Shown: positions 1 to 6,385, numbered from the stretch's first letter. The stretch is DNA of 6,385 bases from an uncultured Verrucomicrobiales bacterium (GCA_937885815.1 CALABM010000052.1:1-6385); one strand, 5' to 3'. Numbers and translations: made by a program. The notes: a model not told the origin generated them from the sequence alone.

Positions 1-104
1 CACCCACATAACTGTGACGCAGTTGCCTTTGGCTATTTGATTCCTCCCTGTCAGCGGCTCATTGGTGACTTCCACCGCAGTTACGTGTCATGCCTGACGT
101 ACCC
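1..104. other. Intergenic end of window, no gene recognised
   Basis: Both strands were read. The minus strand holds only a tiny frame of ten codons from ATG at 91 (ending at TGA) and an ATG at 9-7 without a nearby Shine-Dalgarno. A GGGAGG at about 52-47 on the minus strand is not followed by a start at usual spacing. A short inverted repeat (AACTG 10-14, CAGTT 20-24) and a weak ACGT/ACGT pairing (83-86, 97-100) are too small to name. No tRNA, promoter or mobile-element end is evident. Confidence 0.6.
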
Positions 105-140
105 AATAAAAGGAGGAGGATTGCTTATCCCCCTCCTCTT
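105..140 (-). terminator. Intrinsic terminator of the Rhs gene
   Basis: On the minus strand the transcript reads AAGAGGAGGGGGAT (140-127), loop AAGCA (126-122), then ATCCTCCTCCTTTT (121-108), followed by ATT. The arms pair over 14 positions, including two G.U pairs (138 with 110, and 131 with 117). The hairpin starts 18 bases after the stop codon. The U-tract is short and partly inside the stem. In a plus-strand transcript the two wobbles would become A.C mismatches, so the structure favours termination of the minus-strand gene. Confidence 0.8.
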
Positions 141-158
141 ATATATTAGAACTTTTTA

Positions 159-656
159 TTAATTTTCAACAAAGGGATTTGTGATATAAAAGAAATTGTA
201 TCCACGTCGTCTTGCATTTATTATAAAAGCTTTTTTAGGGCCTATTCCTCCATAAGTTGTGTATTTTTCATAACCGGCTTTCTCGTTTATTTTCTTAAAT
301 ACATATTGTATAAGAGTGTAACAATTATGAAGAAATAAAACATATCTCTTTTCTACATATTCATCAGCTGCAATAATGGCTATGGTATCTTCCTGAGGAG
401 TGGTGAGCCACCCTTGGACAAACCAGCCTTTTTCTACTTCCAGCGCATCTGCAGCTTCTTGTGCTGTTCGATACCACATTATGTCTTGAATAGTCGGACT
501 CCCTGAGGAATTTCTCAACAGAGAATCTGATACGCTGTATTTACCTCTTACAGGCCCATAGTTATATGCCTTATATTTATTGTTGCTACCGATAATATAC
601 ATAGAATGTCCAAAGTTATTTGCCCCGTTTGGATCCAAAATATGGTATATTGTCAT
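159..656 (-). other. C-terminal tip: putative permuted NlpC/P60-like cysteine hydrolase domain (residues 1889-2053)
   Basis: The tip begins immediately after the core's DILG. It contains FGHSMYIIG (H1905 in a hydrophobic strand), then KAYNYGP (N1920 a possible third polar residue), a helix with TAQEAADALEVEKGW, and LFLHNCYTLIQYVFKKI with H1998, N1999 and C2000 at the start of a helix. His-first, Cys-last order with GH on a strand and NC at a helix N-terminus is characteristic of circularly permuted NlpC/P60 (YiiX/LRAT/PPPDE-like) enzymes. These include peptidases, amidases and acyltransferases acting on peptidoglycan, lipids or proteins. In a polymorphic toxin this slot normally holds the toxic effector. 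GC is about 36% here. The fold is a motif-level inference; the substrate is unknown. Confidence 0.6.
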
Positions 657-3600
657 TCCTAAAATATCTACACTATCTGATGGCTGATTACGATTGTAGT
701 TATACAGATTATAACCAGATTTCTCGTAAAGCGGATCTCGTTGAGTCCATCTCCCTATATCAAAATTATAATTTCTGAAAGTATAATTTACTAAATGTAA
801 AGTATCGTCATAACATTCACTACTCCATTGAACAGGTTGAGAAACAGATCCTGTGGCTGTTACTGCTCCAAATGGAGTATAAGTGTAAGATGTTGCGATG
901 TAGCCAGATAATCCATATAGCTCGCAGATGTTCTTGGTAAGATCCCAGCCATAAGTATACCAAGTGCCGTTAATTTGGATAGAAAGTGGTCTGGTCGCTT
1001 CTGTTTGTGTGGGATCCCAAGTGATATACCAGAGAGCCGGATGATTGCTGCGGGTGAGGTCGATGCATGCAATCTGCAGGTATCCTCGATAAATGTAACG
1101 CTGATGAAGTGTTACAGTACCGTTGGTTGTCACCTTCTTGTATACGCATCTCCCTATGGAATCGTAGGCGCATTCGACCTCGCTGTTGTTTGCCTCGTTC
1201 GTGAAACAAACCGGGCGATTTTCAACGTTGTAGACGACTGCCCAGATACCCGTTGAAGACTTGATGTACGTCTGATTACCATCGATATCGAATTGTGGTA
1301 CAAAAGCTGTGACTCCATTCTCGGCTATGGAGGTGTACTGGTTGAGTTCATTTGTTCCGTACATTACAGCTTCGCTGTTCTCCACTGAGGACAGTCGGTT
1401 GCCTATGTTGTCAAATGTGTACTCATACTCCTTGCCATCGACCTGTGCCTCTACCAATTCCGAGCGAGAGTTGTGCGAGAAGGTGTCGTTTACTGTCTTA
1501 CCCTGCCGAGCAGTATTACGAGTGGTAGGACGCCCGATGATATCATAGGTATAGGTACGCTGAGCCACAAGGGTGCTACCGCGATGGTAAGCCATGCTAG
1601 TGAGCAGGTCGCGAGTAGTCTCATAAGTCTGTGTGAGCGACATGCCATTGGGCTTGGTGAGTACCTGCAGCAGATTAGTACCCGCCAAGTAGGTATAACC
1701 GAAGTTCTTGGCTTCGCTTCCATGTAGGAAACCTGCTGAGCTAATACGCCCATCGTCACCATAGCCGGTGCTAACGGTCTGCTGAACCAAGCCATTCTTG
1801 GCGTAGGTGTAGCCAGTAGAGCGACCGAAGCTGTCACGCTGCTCGGTGATGAGATGAGTATCGCCATCCACAACAAGACTATCCGTTTCACGCTCGCCGT
1901 AAGCATTGTAACCAAAACTGTGCGTACCAGCATCATCCACCACCTGGGTCATCTGCCCCAAGTGGTTGTAAGAGAAGCTGCGAGAGGCAGAGACAGCTGT
2001 GCCGTCAACTACAGTATAGCTAGTCCCCAAATGCAAACCACGAGCATGCTCATAGGAATGTGTTTTCACGTTGCCGCGTGCATCCGTCTCGGTAGCTAGG
2101 CGGTTGTACTCATCGTAGTTTTTCATCGAGGAGGTATTATCTGCATAAGTCTTTGCCATCTCAAGTCCGGTTGAAGCATGGAACGACCAGGTCGTTTGGT
2201 CATAATCCACACGCGAACTCGGGTCGGAGGAAATAACCTCGTCATCTGCCCGGAAAGTACGCAGCGTAGTCATGTTATCCATCTCGTCGTAATCGAAGCA
2301 AGCGGGCTGCAGGGCAGTACCCCACTCGGCAATCTTGCGACCTCGGTGGTCGTACTTGTAGCAGGTTGTATTTCCCATAGCATCGGTGATGACGGCGGGA
2401 TGGTCATGATTAGTATCATACGATGTTGTTGTTGTCGCGTCTGCTGCATCAGTCTCGCTTACTGTACGTCCGGCAACATCTGTGCTTGTTGAAGTCACAT
2501 TGCCCCGGCCATCTCGCTGTTTTACTTCCAGACCAGACTCGGTGTATCGACGGTACATGTACAAGGTGATTGTTTTATTTTCCACTTCTACTGTAATGCT
2601 CTGAACCGCCAATCCTGTGGTAATCCCTGCATGGTTTTTCTGCGAAATGGTCAGACCATCCACCGTTACTACTTCTGCAGTAATATTGGAAGTGGGGATT
2701 GAAGTGAAAGTTGTTACTTTTGCAGGAGCCGTATATTCATCCCAACGCATAGAAGTATTACTATGAACATCGATGCTGATAGTCTTGCCCTTCAAAATTG
2801 CAGAAAGCTGAGAGATAAGCTGCTTTTGCGTAGTGTTCAACGCCGCACCCTCAGCATTGTAGCGGGTCTGTGTAGTGACGGTGTAAATGCCATCATCCAA
2901 AGATTCCACACTGTATGCCATTTCTACCACCGGAGAATTATCCTTGGTGGGAGTATCGCTCAGAGCAAGAGTCTGCTTCACCTGATTGCCGAAGGAATCA
3001 TACTCATAGAGAGTAGCAGCCGTTTTTTCGGTATTCCACCCGGTATCCTGATACTGCTTCAGCAGTTCGCCCTTAGCATTGAACTCGGAACGCGTGTAGA
3101 TAAATCCATTCAGTGTATTGGGAATGGCTTGCACAATCGTCTGGCCGAAACCATTGGTAATGATTTGCCCCAGAATAACATCATTTGCCAGTTTAGTGGT
3201 AATTCGTTCATTGTTACCGTTAAGGTCATATACGTAAAGTTCTTCACGCTGACCGGAACCGGCAATACGAGCCGTAGAACCATCAGTATTCTGTACTGTG
3301 ATGAACGTCGCGCCAGCGGGGGAGGTAACAGTAGAGGTAAGTCCGTCGGCACTATATTCAGTAGTTGTTACTCGTCCGAGAAGGTCTACCGAACGCACGA
3401 CTCGCCCCAATAGGTCATATTCCGTATATTCGGTAGTAGACATAGCGCCTACATCCTTGCGAACGGAGAGCGTGCGGCCCATCGCATCGTAGGTGTAGGA
3501 AGTAATGGTTTCGGGAGTTACGATAATCCTGCTATCCGTGCCATCTTCTGCCGGGATGCTGACTTCGCAACGAGTAATTTCCGACAGCTGACGACTGTTG

Positions 3601-6320
3601 GTATATCCATAGATTGTGGTAATGCCGTCCTCATCCGTCTCAGACAAGACCTGGCCGGAACAATTCAAAGTTCGGGAGGTAGAACGCCCATTGTCCTTGA
3701 GTGTGCCTACGAGACGATTTTTCTCATCGTAGGTATTAGTGACACCGGAAAGCAGAGCCCAGGTTTCGCCATCGGACAACAGGGCGTATTCCTCCTCTCG
3801 CATGGTATTACCGTTGGCGGCAACGTACTCAACCGTGCGACGACTCTGACCGGCAACGGCTGAGCCATTGACCCGCGTTTCGGTCGTAACGGTATAAAGC
3901 GCACCATAAGCAGCATTGGCGGCGTATTCATAGTGCGTCTGCACACCGTTGACTGCCTGATGCATCTTTACGCGACCTCGAGCATAGGGATTCGATGCAT
4001 TCGAAAGCCAAGTTTCATGGACAGTCACCTGCGGTTCGGATACACCTGCGGCTGTGCTGCTAATCTCGACACGTCGAACACCATCAGCTTCCGTATAGGT
4101 GTAGGTGTCTGTCTTCATATCCACAACACTGCCGGACGAAGTGACCACACTGTGTACCACCTTGGCAGGGTCAGTATTGGGAGAACCGGCTACGCGATAG
4201 GTAGTAGTAGAGAGTCGCTTCTGTCCACCCGCCCAAGGAGAAGAAGCCGCAATCACACGACCATAAATATCGTATACCGTTTCGTACACAGCCCCGGAGT
4301 GTTCCACTCGGCGAATCTGACGACCAGCCTCATCATACTCAAAGGTAGTAGTCTGAGCAATGTCTGAACCATACGCATCCGTACGAGAAAGGAGGAGTTC
4401 ACCATTGCCGGTGGAGGTGAAGACCTCACAGACGCAAGATGCAACCTCATTACCCTTGGAAACGGTCGTCACAATCTGGTAATTATCCGTACCCGCAATA
4501 GCAGACTTAACGCGAGTTTCGGAAATGATATCGTCATCTTCACCAGTCGCTTTATTCCAGCCCGCCTCGGTGTGCGTCCAAGTCGTGACAAAATTCGGCA
4601 TGTTTTCCGGGAGACTCCAGTCGCGCTCACGAATGGTCATCGTCTTAGCAACTGCATCACCGGATACGGTAAATGACTTGAACGGCTCCCCGGTAAAGGT
4701 GAACAACTGACCTTCCTGCTCAGGAGGCGTAATATGGCACGGCAGGTAGAGCGAAATTGTGTAGCCGTTACCATCGGCGGCGGGAACAACATCCGCCAGA
4801 CCATCCCAATAGTTCCAAATCTGTCGAATGGCATTTGTCTCGGCATCGCGGATGATGGAGAGCTTTTCGTCTGCTTGGATGGTGGCACCATCGGGAGAGA
4901 TATAAGCCGCAAACTCATTTTTCTCATTACCTGTGAGGTGGTAGAAAACAGCGGAGTCATCTGCGGAGCTGATGCGTACATAATTAGCTACCGAAAGGTT
5001 ACAGACCACAGAATCATCCTTGCTGAGAGCCGAAACGAATCGCACTACCTCAGATTTCTTCGTGGTAGCCCCGATACCATAGGCTGCGGAACCGTCACCG
5101 GCCACAATATAGTTCGTATAGGCAGCACCGTCAAAGATGCGGAAGCCCTCGTTCACATCCACGGTATCGCCCTCGGGGACAAGGACGGAAGCCAGCGGAT
5201 GCTTGTAAGTAAGAGATGCGGGAGTCAGCAGAGATTGATCGTAATTGAATGCTACGATTTCCGGCTGACCGCCCGGGATATTGCCCATGCCTCGGAATGA
5301 ACCGAATGCGAAAGCAAATCGCATGTGACGCGCATTAGCCATGCGCACAACACCGCCACCGCCCGAGGAACTTGTAAACGGAGCAATAGTAATATTGTCG
5401 ATAGAACGCGTGTTAGTAGACTCCTCACCGCCATCGTTATTACCGGGCACTCCGCACGAACAAGAACACGGGTCACATTCCACCTCATCATTTTTATCGG
5501 GAATGATAGTAATAGGCGGACACGGGCCCAGAGAACCTTTCAGTTCAGAAATATTACCAGCCGGATGGTTCATGATGTTGTAATGGGATACAAACACCGG
5601 ATAAATACCGGCAGGAACATTTTCCGCCGATACTGAGAACGGATGAGTTGCACCACTCGTACTGGTGTAGTCAATGCCAGGAGCAATAATGGTCACGCTG
5701 TCATCCACCGTACCCGATGCACTTACAGTAGTAGGTTCAGTAAGTTCGCACAGTCGGAAGATGGAGGGGTGAACATGCGTTGCATTAGACGGGATACCAT
5801 GGCCGTAGTTGAACGTAATGTTATCAGAATTACGAGCAAGGCTACGGGTGATGGTAAAGGACGGTTTCTTGTGGCGAGCCACACTGCATTTGGTTGTATA
5901 GGACTTATTCATAGTCGTATCAGAGGTTGTGGCACAATCGGTGCCGGAGTTAAGGTTGGCAGAAGCGAGAGCTGCTGCGTTTTCGGGGGTGATGTTGGTA
6001 ACATCGGCGTCATTCACGTCAGAGACGGAACCATTGGCGGGGGTGTCATTATTTGTAGACATAGTTGTAATAGTGTTGGAATTGTTGTTATCGGCTTCAG
6101 CGGAAGCGGTGGCATCGGCTGCGGCGTCAGAGTTAATAGAATCGGTGGAAACAGCGGACGGAGGCTCGGCCTGTGGGCTGGCAATCTGTTCGGTTTCACC
6201 GGGTGAAGCAGCGCATGCGTTGAGTTCAACGGAGGGCTGCACGGTCTTCCCGCAGGAGTTACCCTGGGCATCTTCCTCGGCATGGCCAGAGGAAACTGAG
6301 TTGGTCTGGTTAGCGTTCAT
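159..6320 (-). CDS. Rhs/YD-repeat protein with C-terminal permuted NlpC/P60-like tip (polymorphic toxin type)
   Basis: This is one uninterrupted frame of 2053 codons. In known Rhs proteins the YD repeats form a beta-cage shell that encloses a variable C-terminal effector, and the RHS-associated core closes it and often self-cleaves. Residues 1-150 are low-complexity and 151-275 beta-rich. A Cys cluster is at 282-289 and a Gly-rich linker at about 318-324. Residues 305-570 form an N-terminal beta-rich section. YD-type repeats (YDEAGR at 662, YDIYGR at 683, YDLLGR at 968, YDSIGR at 1719) span about 656-1745. The core is about 1806-1888, and 1889-2053 is a distinct tip with H1905 and C2000. ATG 6320 is the only in-frame start in the window, but it has no clear Shine-Dalgarno (the preceding bases read CACACTAAAGCG) and the frame stays open to 6385. 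No signal peptide or membrane segment is visible, so the export route is unknown. The gene is followed by a terminator and by no immunity gene. Family assignment is near certain; a toxic role is inferred. Confidence 0.95.
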   Translation of the reverse strand: MNANQTNSVSSGHAEEDAQGNSCGKTVQPSVELNACAASPGETEQIASPQAEPPSAVSTDSINSDAAADATASAEADNNNSNTITTMSTNNDTPANGSVSDVNDADVTNITPENAAALASANLNSGTDCATTSDTTMNKSYTTKCSVARHKKPSFTITRSLARNSDNITFNYGHGIPSNATHVHPSIFRLCELTEPTTVSASGTVDDSVTIIAPGIDYTSTSGATHPFSVSAENVPAGIYPVFVSHYNIMNHPAGNISELKGSLGPCPPITIIPDKNDEVECDPCSCSCGVPGNNDGGEESTNTRSIDNITIAPFTSSSGGGGVVRMANARHMRFAFAFGSFRGMGNIPGGQPEIVAFNYDQSLLTPASLTYKHPLASVLVPEGDTVDVNEGFRIFDGAAYTNYIVAGDGSAAYGIGATTKKSEVVRFVSALSKDDSVVCNLSVANYVRISSADDSAVFYHLTGNEKNEFAAYISPDGATIQADEKLSIIRDAETNAIRQIWNYWDGLADVVPAADGNGYTISLYLPCHITPPEQEGQLFTFTGEPFKSFTVSGDAVAKTMTIRERDWSLPENMPNFVTTWTHTEAGWNKATGEDDDIISETRVKSAIAGTDNYQIVTTVSKGNEVASCVCEVFTSTGNGELLLSRTDAYGSDIAQTTTFEYDEAGRQIRRVEHSGAVYETVYDIYGRVIAASSPWAGGQKRLSTTTYRVAGSPNTDPAKVVHSVVTSSGSVVDMKTDTYTYTEADGVRRVEISSTAAGVSEPQVTVHETWLSNASNPYARGRVKMHQAVNGVQTHYEYAANAAYGALYTVTTETRVNGSAVAGQSRRTVEYVAANGNTMREEEYALLSDGETWALLSGVTNTYDEKNRLVGTLKDNGRSTSRTLNCSGQVLSETDEDGITTIYGYTNSRQLSEITRCEVSIPAEDGTDSRIIVTPETITSYTYDAMGRTLSVRKDVGAMSTTEYTEYDLLGRVVRSVDLLGRVTTTEYSADGLTSTVTSPAGATFITVQNTDGSTARIAGSGQREELYVYDLNGNNERITTKLANDVILGQIITNGFGQTIVQAIPNTLNGFIYTRSEFNAKGELLKQYQDTGWNTEKTAATLYEYDSFGNQVKQTLALSDTPTKDNSPVVEMAYSVESLDDGIYTVTTQTRYNAEGAALNTTQKQLISQLSAILKGKTISIDVHSNTSMRWDEYTAPAKVTTFTSIPTSNITAEVVTVDGLTISQKNHAGITTGLAVQSITVEVENKTITLYMYRRYTESGLEVKQRDGRGNVTSTSTDVAGRTVSETDAADATTTTSYDTNHDHPAVITDAMGNTTCYKYDHRGRKIAEWGTALQPACFDYDEMDNMTTLRTFRADDEVISSDPSSRVDYDQTTWSFHASTGLEMAKTYADNTSSMKNYDEYNRLATETDARGNVKTHSYEHARGLHLGTSYTVVDGTAVSASRSFSYNHLGQMTQVVDDAGTHSFGYNAYGERETDSLVVDGDTHLITEQRDSFGRSTGYTYAKNGLVQQTVSTGYGDDGRISSAGFLHGSEAKNFGYTYLAGTNLLQVLTKPNGMSLTQTYETTRDLLTSMAYHRGSTLVAQRTYTYDIIGRPTTRNTARQGKTVNDTFSHNSRSELVEAQVDGKEYEYTFDNIGNRLSSVENSEAVMYGTNELNQYTSIAENGVTAFVPQFDIDGNQTYIKSSTGIWAVVYNVENRPVCFTNEANNSEVECAYDSIGRCVYKKVTTNGTVTLHQRYIYRGYLQIACIDLTRSNHPALWYITWDPTQTEATRPLSIQINGTWYTYGWDLTKNICELYGLSGYIATSYTYTPFGAVTATGSVSQPVQWSSECYDDTLHLVNYTFRNYNFDIGRWTQRDPLYEKSGYNLYNYNRNQPSDSVDILGMTIYHILDPNGANNFGHSMYIIGSNNKYKAYNYGPVRGKYSVSDSLLRNSSGSPTIQDIMWYRTAQEAADALEVEKGWFVQGWLTTPQEDTIAIIAADEYVEKRYVLFLHNCYTLIQYVFKKINEKAGYEKYTTYGGIGPKKAFIINARRRGYNFFYITNPFVEN
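657..905 (-). other. RHS repeat-associated core domain (residues about 1806-1888)
   Basis: The segment runs YTYTPFGAV, QWSSECYDD, NYTFRNYNFDIGRWTQRDPL, GYNLYNYNRNQPSDSVDILG. It matches the family pattern Y-x-PFG, YD...GL-x-YY-x-RYYDP-x-x-GR-W-x-x-x-DP, NLY-x-Y-x-x-NP-x-x-x-x-DPxG. In TcC and Rhs proteins this core closes the shell and conserved aspartates drive self-cleavage that frees the C-terminal toxin. Here D1862 (RDPL) and D1885 (VDILG) are candidates. Deviations are DILG instead of DPxG, and HLVNYTFRNYNFDIG instead of the usual GLVYYNYRYYDP-type sequence. Whether cleavage occurs cannot be told from sequence. Confidence 0.88.
1086..4355 (-). repeat. Degenerate YD (Rhs) repeat array, residues about 656-1745
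   Basis: At least twenty recognisable Y-D/N-x-x-G-R/N/x units occur, usually followed by a variable strand and a T-x-D-x-x-G turn. Examples are YDEAGRQ 662, YDIYGRV 683, YDEKNRL 864, YDAMGRT 944, YDLLGRV 968, YDLNGNN 1031, YDSFGNQ 1107, YDHRGRK 1323, YDEMDNM 1344, YDEYNRL 1402, YNHLGQM 1451, YNAYGER 1471, YDIIGRP 1592, FDNIGNRL 1636 and YDSIGRC 1719. Such repeats wind into the hollow beta shell of Rhs and TcC proteins. The repeats are protein-level and divergent; I saw no long near-identical DNA repeats that would destabilise the locus. One non-YD stretch interrupts the array near residues 1160-1267. Confidence 0.9.
2520..2822 (-). other. Non-YD, lower-GC segment inside the repeat array (residues 1167-1267)
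   Basis: About 100 residues lack YD units. The segment starts with a Gln-rich helix-like stretch (TQKQLISQLSAILKGK) and continues through WDEYTAPAKV, IPTSNITAEVVTVDG, NHAGITTG and TITLYMYRRY before YD-like sequence resumes at RDGRGNVTSTSTD. Counted GC for 2521-2820 is 127/300 (42%), against about 55% in neighbouring sampled lines. I have a memory of a similar TSNITAE block in Akkermansia-type RHS proteins, so it may be a lineage-specific shell feature rather than a foreign insert. Its role is unknown. Confidence 0.5.
4611..5408 (-). other. N-terminal Rhs section ahead of the YD array (residues 305-570)
   Basis: After a Gly-rich linker (SSSGGGG, 317-323) the protein becomes a regular beta-rich sequence with many short strands and DG turns (SPDGATIQADEKLSIIRD, 475-492). 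The IRDAETNAIRQIWNYWDGLADV stretch (490-511) resembles the pre-array part of Rhs/teneurin-type proteins, where the polypeptide starts the cage or its N-terminal plug. No catalytic motif is seen. The assignment rests on position and sequence texture, not on a named family match. Confidence 0.5.
5454..5477 (-). other. Cysteine cluster C-x2-C-x-C-x-C (residues 282-289)
   Basis: The translation reads CDPCSCSC, with C282, C285, C287 and C289, preceded by C267 and followed by an acidic Gly/Asn linker. Four cysteines in eight residues can bind a metal or form a disulfide knot. I have an impression of similar Cys-rich linkers in Akkermansia RHS proteins, not verified. It separates the beta-rich N-terminal domain from the Rhs section, so it may be a structured hinge. 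Confidence 0.6.
5496..5870 (-). other. Beta-rich domain of unknown family (residues 151-275)
   Basis: Composition changes sharply here. Alternating hydrophobic/polar segments such as NITFNYGHGI, SVTIIAPGIDY, IYPVFVSHYNIM and PPITIIP indicate short beta strands separated by Gly/Pro/Asn turns, as in a small beta-sandwich. It contains C191 and C267. I do not recognise the family. Its position between the disordered leader and the Cys cluster suggests a surface or docking module ahead of the Rhs shell, which is inference only. Confidence 0.45.
5871..6320 (-). other. Low-complexity N-terminal region (residues 1-150)
   Basis: This stretch is dominated by Ser, Thr, Ala, Asn, Asp and Glu with very few aromatic or large hydrophobic residues, including an NNNSN run near 78-82. 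It carries scattered cysteines (C23, C36, C129, C145) and ends in a small basic patch (ARHKK, 148-152). Composition predicts an extended, disordered acidic stalk or linker rather than a folded domain. I see no signal peptide after M1. The function is unknown; a spacer between an export or anchoring element and the Rhs shell is only a guess. Confidence 0.7.
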
Positions 6321-6385
6321 CGCTTTAGTGTGGTTTGAGTTTGTGGCAGCAGAGCTACCGAATTCAGCTTCAGCAGAGGGCTCCC
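6321..6385 (-). CDS. Probable 5' continuation of the Rhs reading frame (partial at window edge)
   Basis: The 21 complete codons upstream of ATG 6320 are in frame and contain no stop, and also no ATG, GTG or TTG. They encode a Ser/Ala/Glu/Asn-rich stretch (it opens EPSAEAEFGSSAATN), compositionally the same as the residues that follow the methionine. Together with the weak ribosome-binding context of that ATG, this makes it plausible that the true start lies beyond the window and that a leader or signal peptide is missing. Sixty-five open bases can arise by chance, so the alternative, that this is the untranslated 5' region, remains open. No promoter-like elements were recognised here. Confidence 0.5.

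Noticed and set aside
10..24. Short inverted repeat AACTG-TGACG-CAGTT as an operator or recombination site
   Set aside because: A five-base arm is expected by chance, and no gene start or mobile-element end adjoins it.
1..162. Plus-strand frame 1 open from the left edge to TAA at 160-162, possibly the 3' end of a convergent gene
   Set aside because: It has only 53 codons, no recognisable protein sequence, and runs straight through the terminator hairpin and into the stop of the Rhs gene. Chance is more likely, though a gene entering from the left cannot be fully excluded.
654..680. Internal start at M1889 (AGGA just before ATG) as a separately translated tip
   Set aside because: The AGGA abuts the ATG with no spacing and is simply the codons for the conserved core-end Leu-Gly; there is no evidence of independent translation.
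2763..3413. Plus-strand open frame of 216 codons antisense to the YD array
   Set aside because: It lies wholly inside the well-supported minus-strand Rhs frame. Its product has no recognisable domain, and long antisense frames are expected opposite repetitive coding sequence.
1086..4355. Repeat array as a CRISPR or DNA tandem repeat
   Set aside because: Periodicity is only at the protein level (YD motifs) with irregular spacing and divergent DNA; no identical repeats with spacers occur.
4734..5300. Plus-strand open frame of 188 codons
   Set aside because: It is antisense to the N-terminal Rhs section, with no family resemblance and no independent gene context.
5643..6206. Plus-strand Gly/Arg-rich open frame of 187 codons
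   Set aside because: It is a mirror of the low-complexity Ser/Thr/Ala-coding region; the composition is an artefact of that bias.

Overview
The window is almost entirely one very large minus-strand gene: a Rhs/YD-repeat polymorphic-toxin-type protein of at least 2053 residues (ATG at 6320, TAA at 161-159). It has no internal stop or frameshift. The gene composition and several protein segments, such as the WYTYGWDLTKN and YTPFGAV blocks just before the core, remind me of RHS-core proteins from Akkermansia and other gut Verrucomicrobiota. That is from memory and no search was run. Sampled GC in the body of the gene is about 53-58%, which is compatible with that group.

Layout in gene order, right to left. 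From 6385 to about 5871 the frame encodes a Ser/Thr/Ala/Asn/Asp-rich, probably disordered N-terminal stretch. The frame is open to the window edge, so the true start may lie outside. Next come a beta-rich domain (5496-5870), a Cys cluster C-x2-C-x-C-x-C (5454-5477), a Gly-rich linker and a beta-rich N-terminal Rhs section (4611-5408). A long degenerate YD-repeat array follows (1086-4355), interrupted by a non-YD, lower-GC segment (2520-2822). The RHS-associated core is at 657-905, ending in DILG in place of the usual DPxG. Last is a 165-residue C-terminal tip (159-656).

The tip looks like a cysteine-hydrolase or acyltransferase domain of the circularly permuted NlpC/P60 (papain-like) type. 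It has an early GHS histidine (H1905) and a late HNC cysteine (C2000). The last ~680 bases of the gene are AT-rich (about 35% GC). The shift begins inside the core coding sequence rather than at the core/tip boundary, which suggests a tip module exchanged by recombination in the conserved core.

Eighteen bases after the stop codon lies a strong hairpin whose two wobble pairs are G.U only in the minus-strand transcript, so it is read as the terminator of this gene. The remaining 104 bases (1-104) contain no credible gene. No cognate immunity gene follows the tip within the window.
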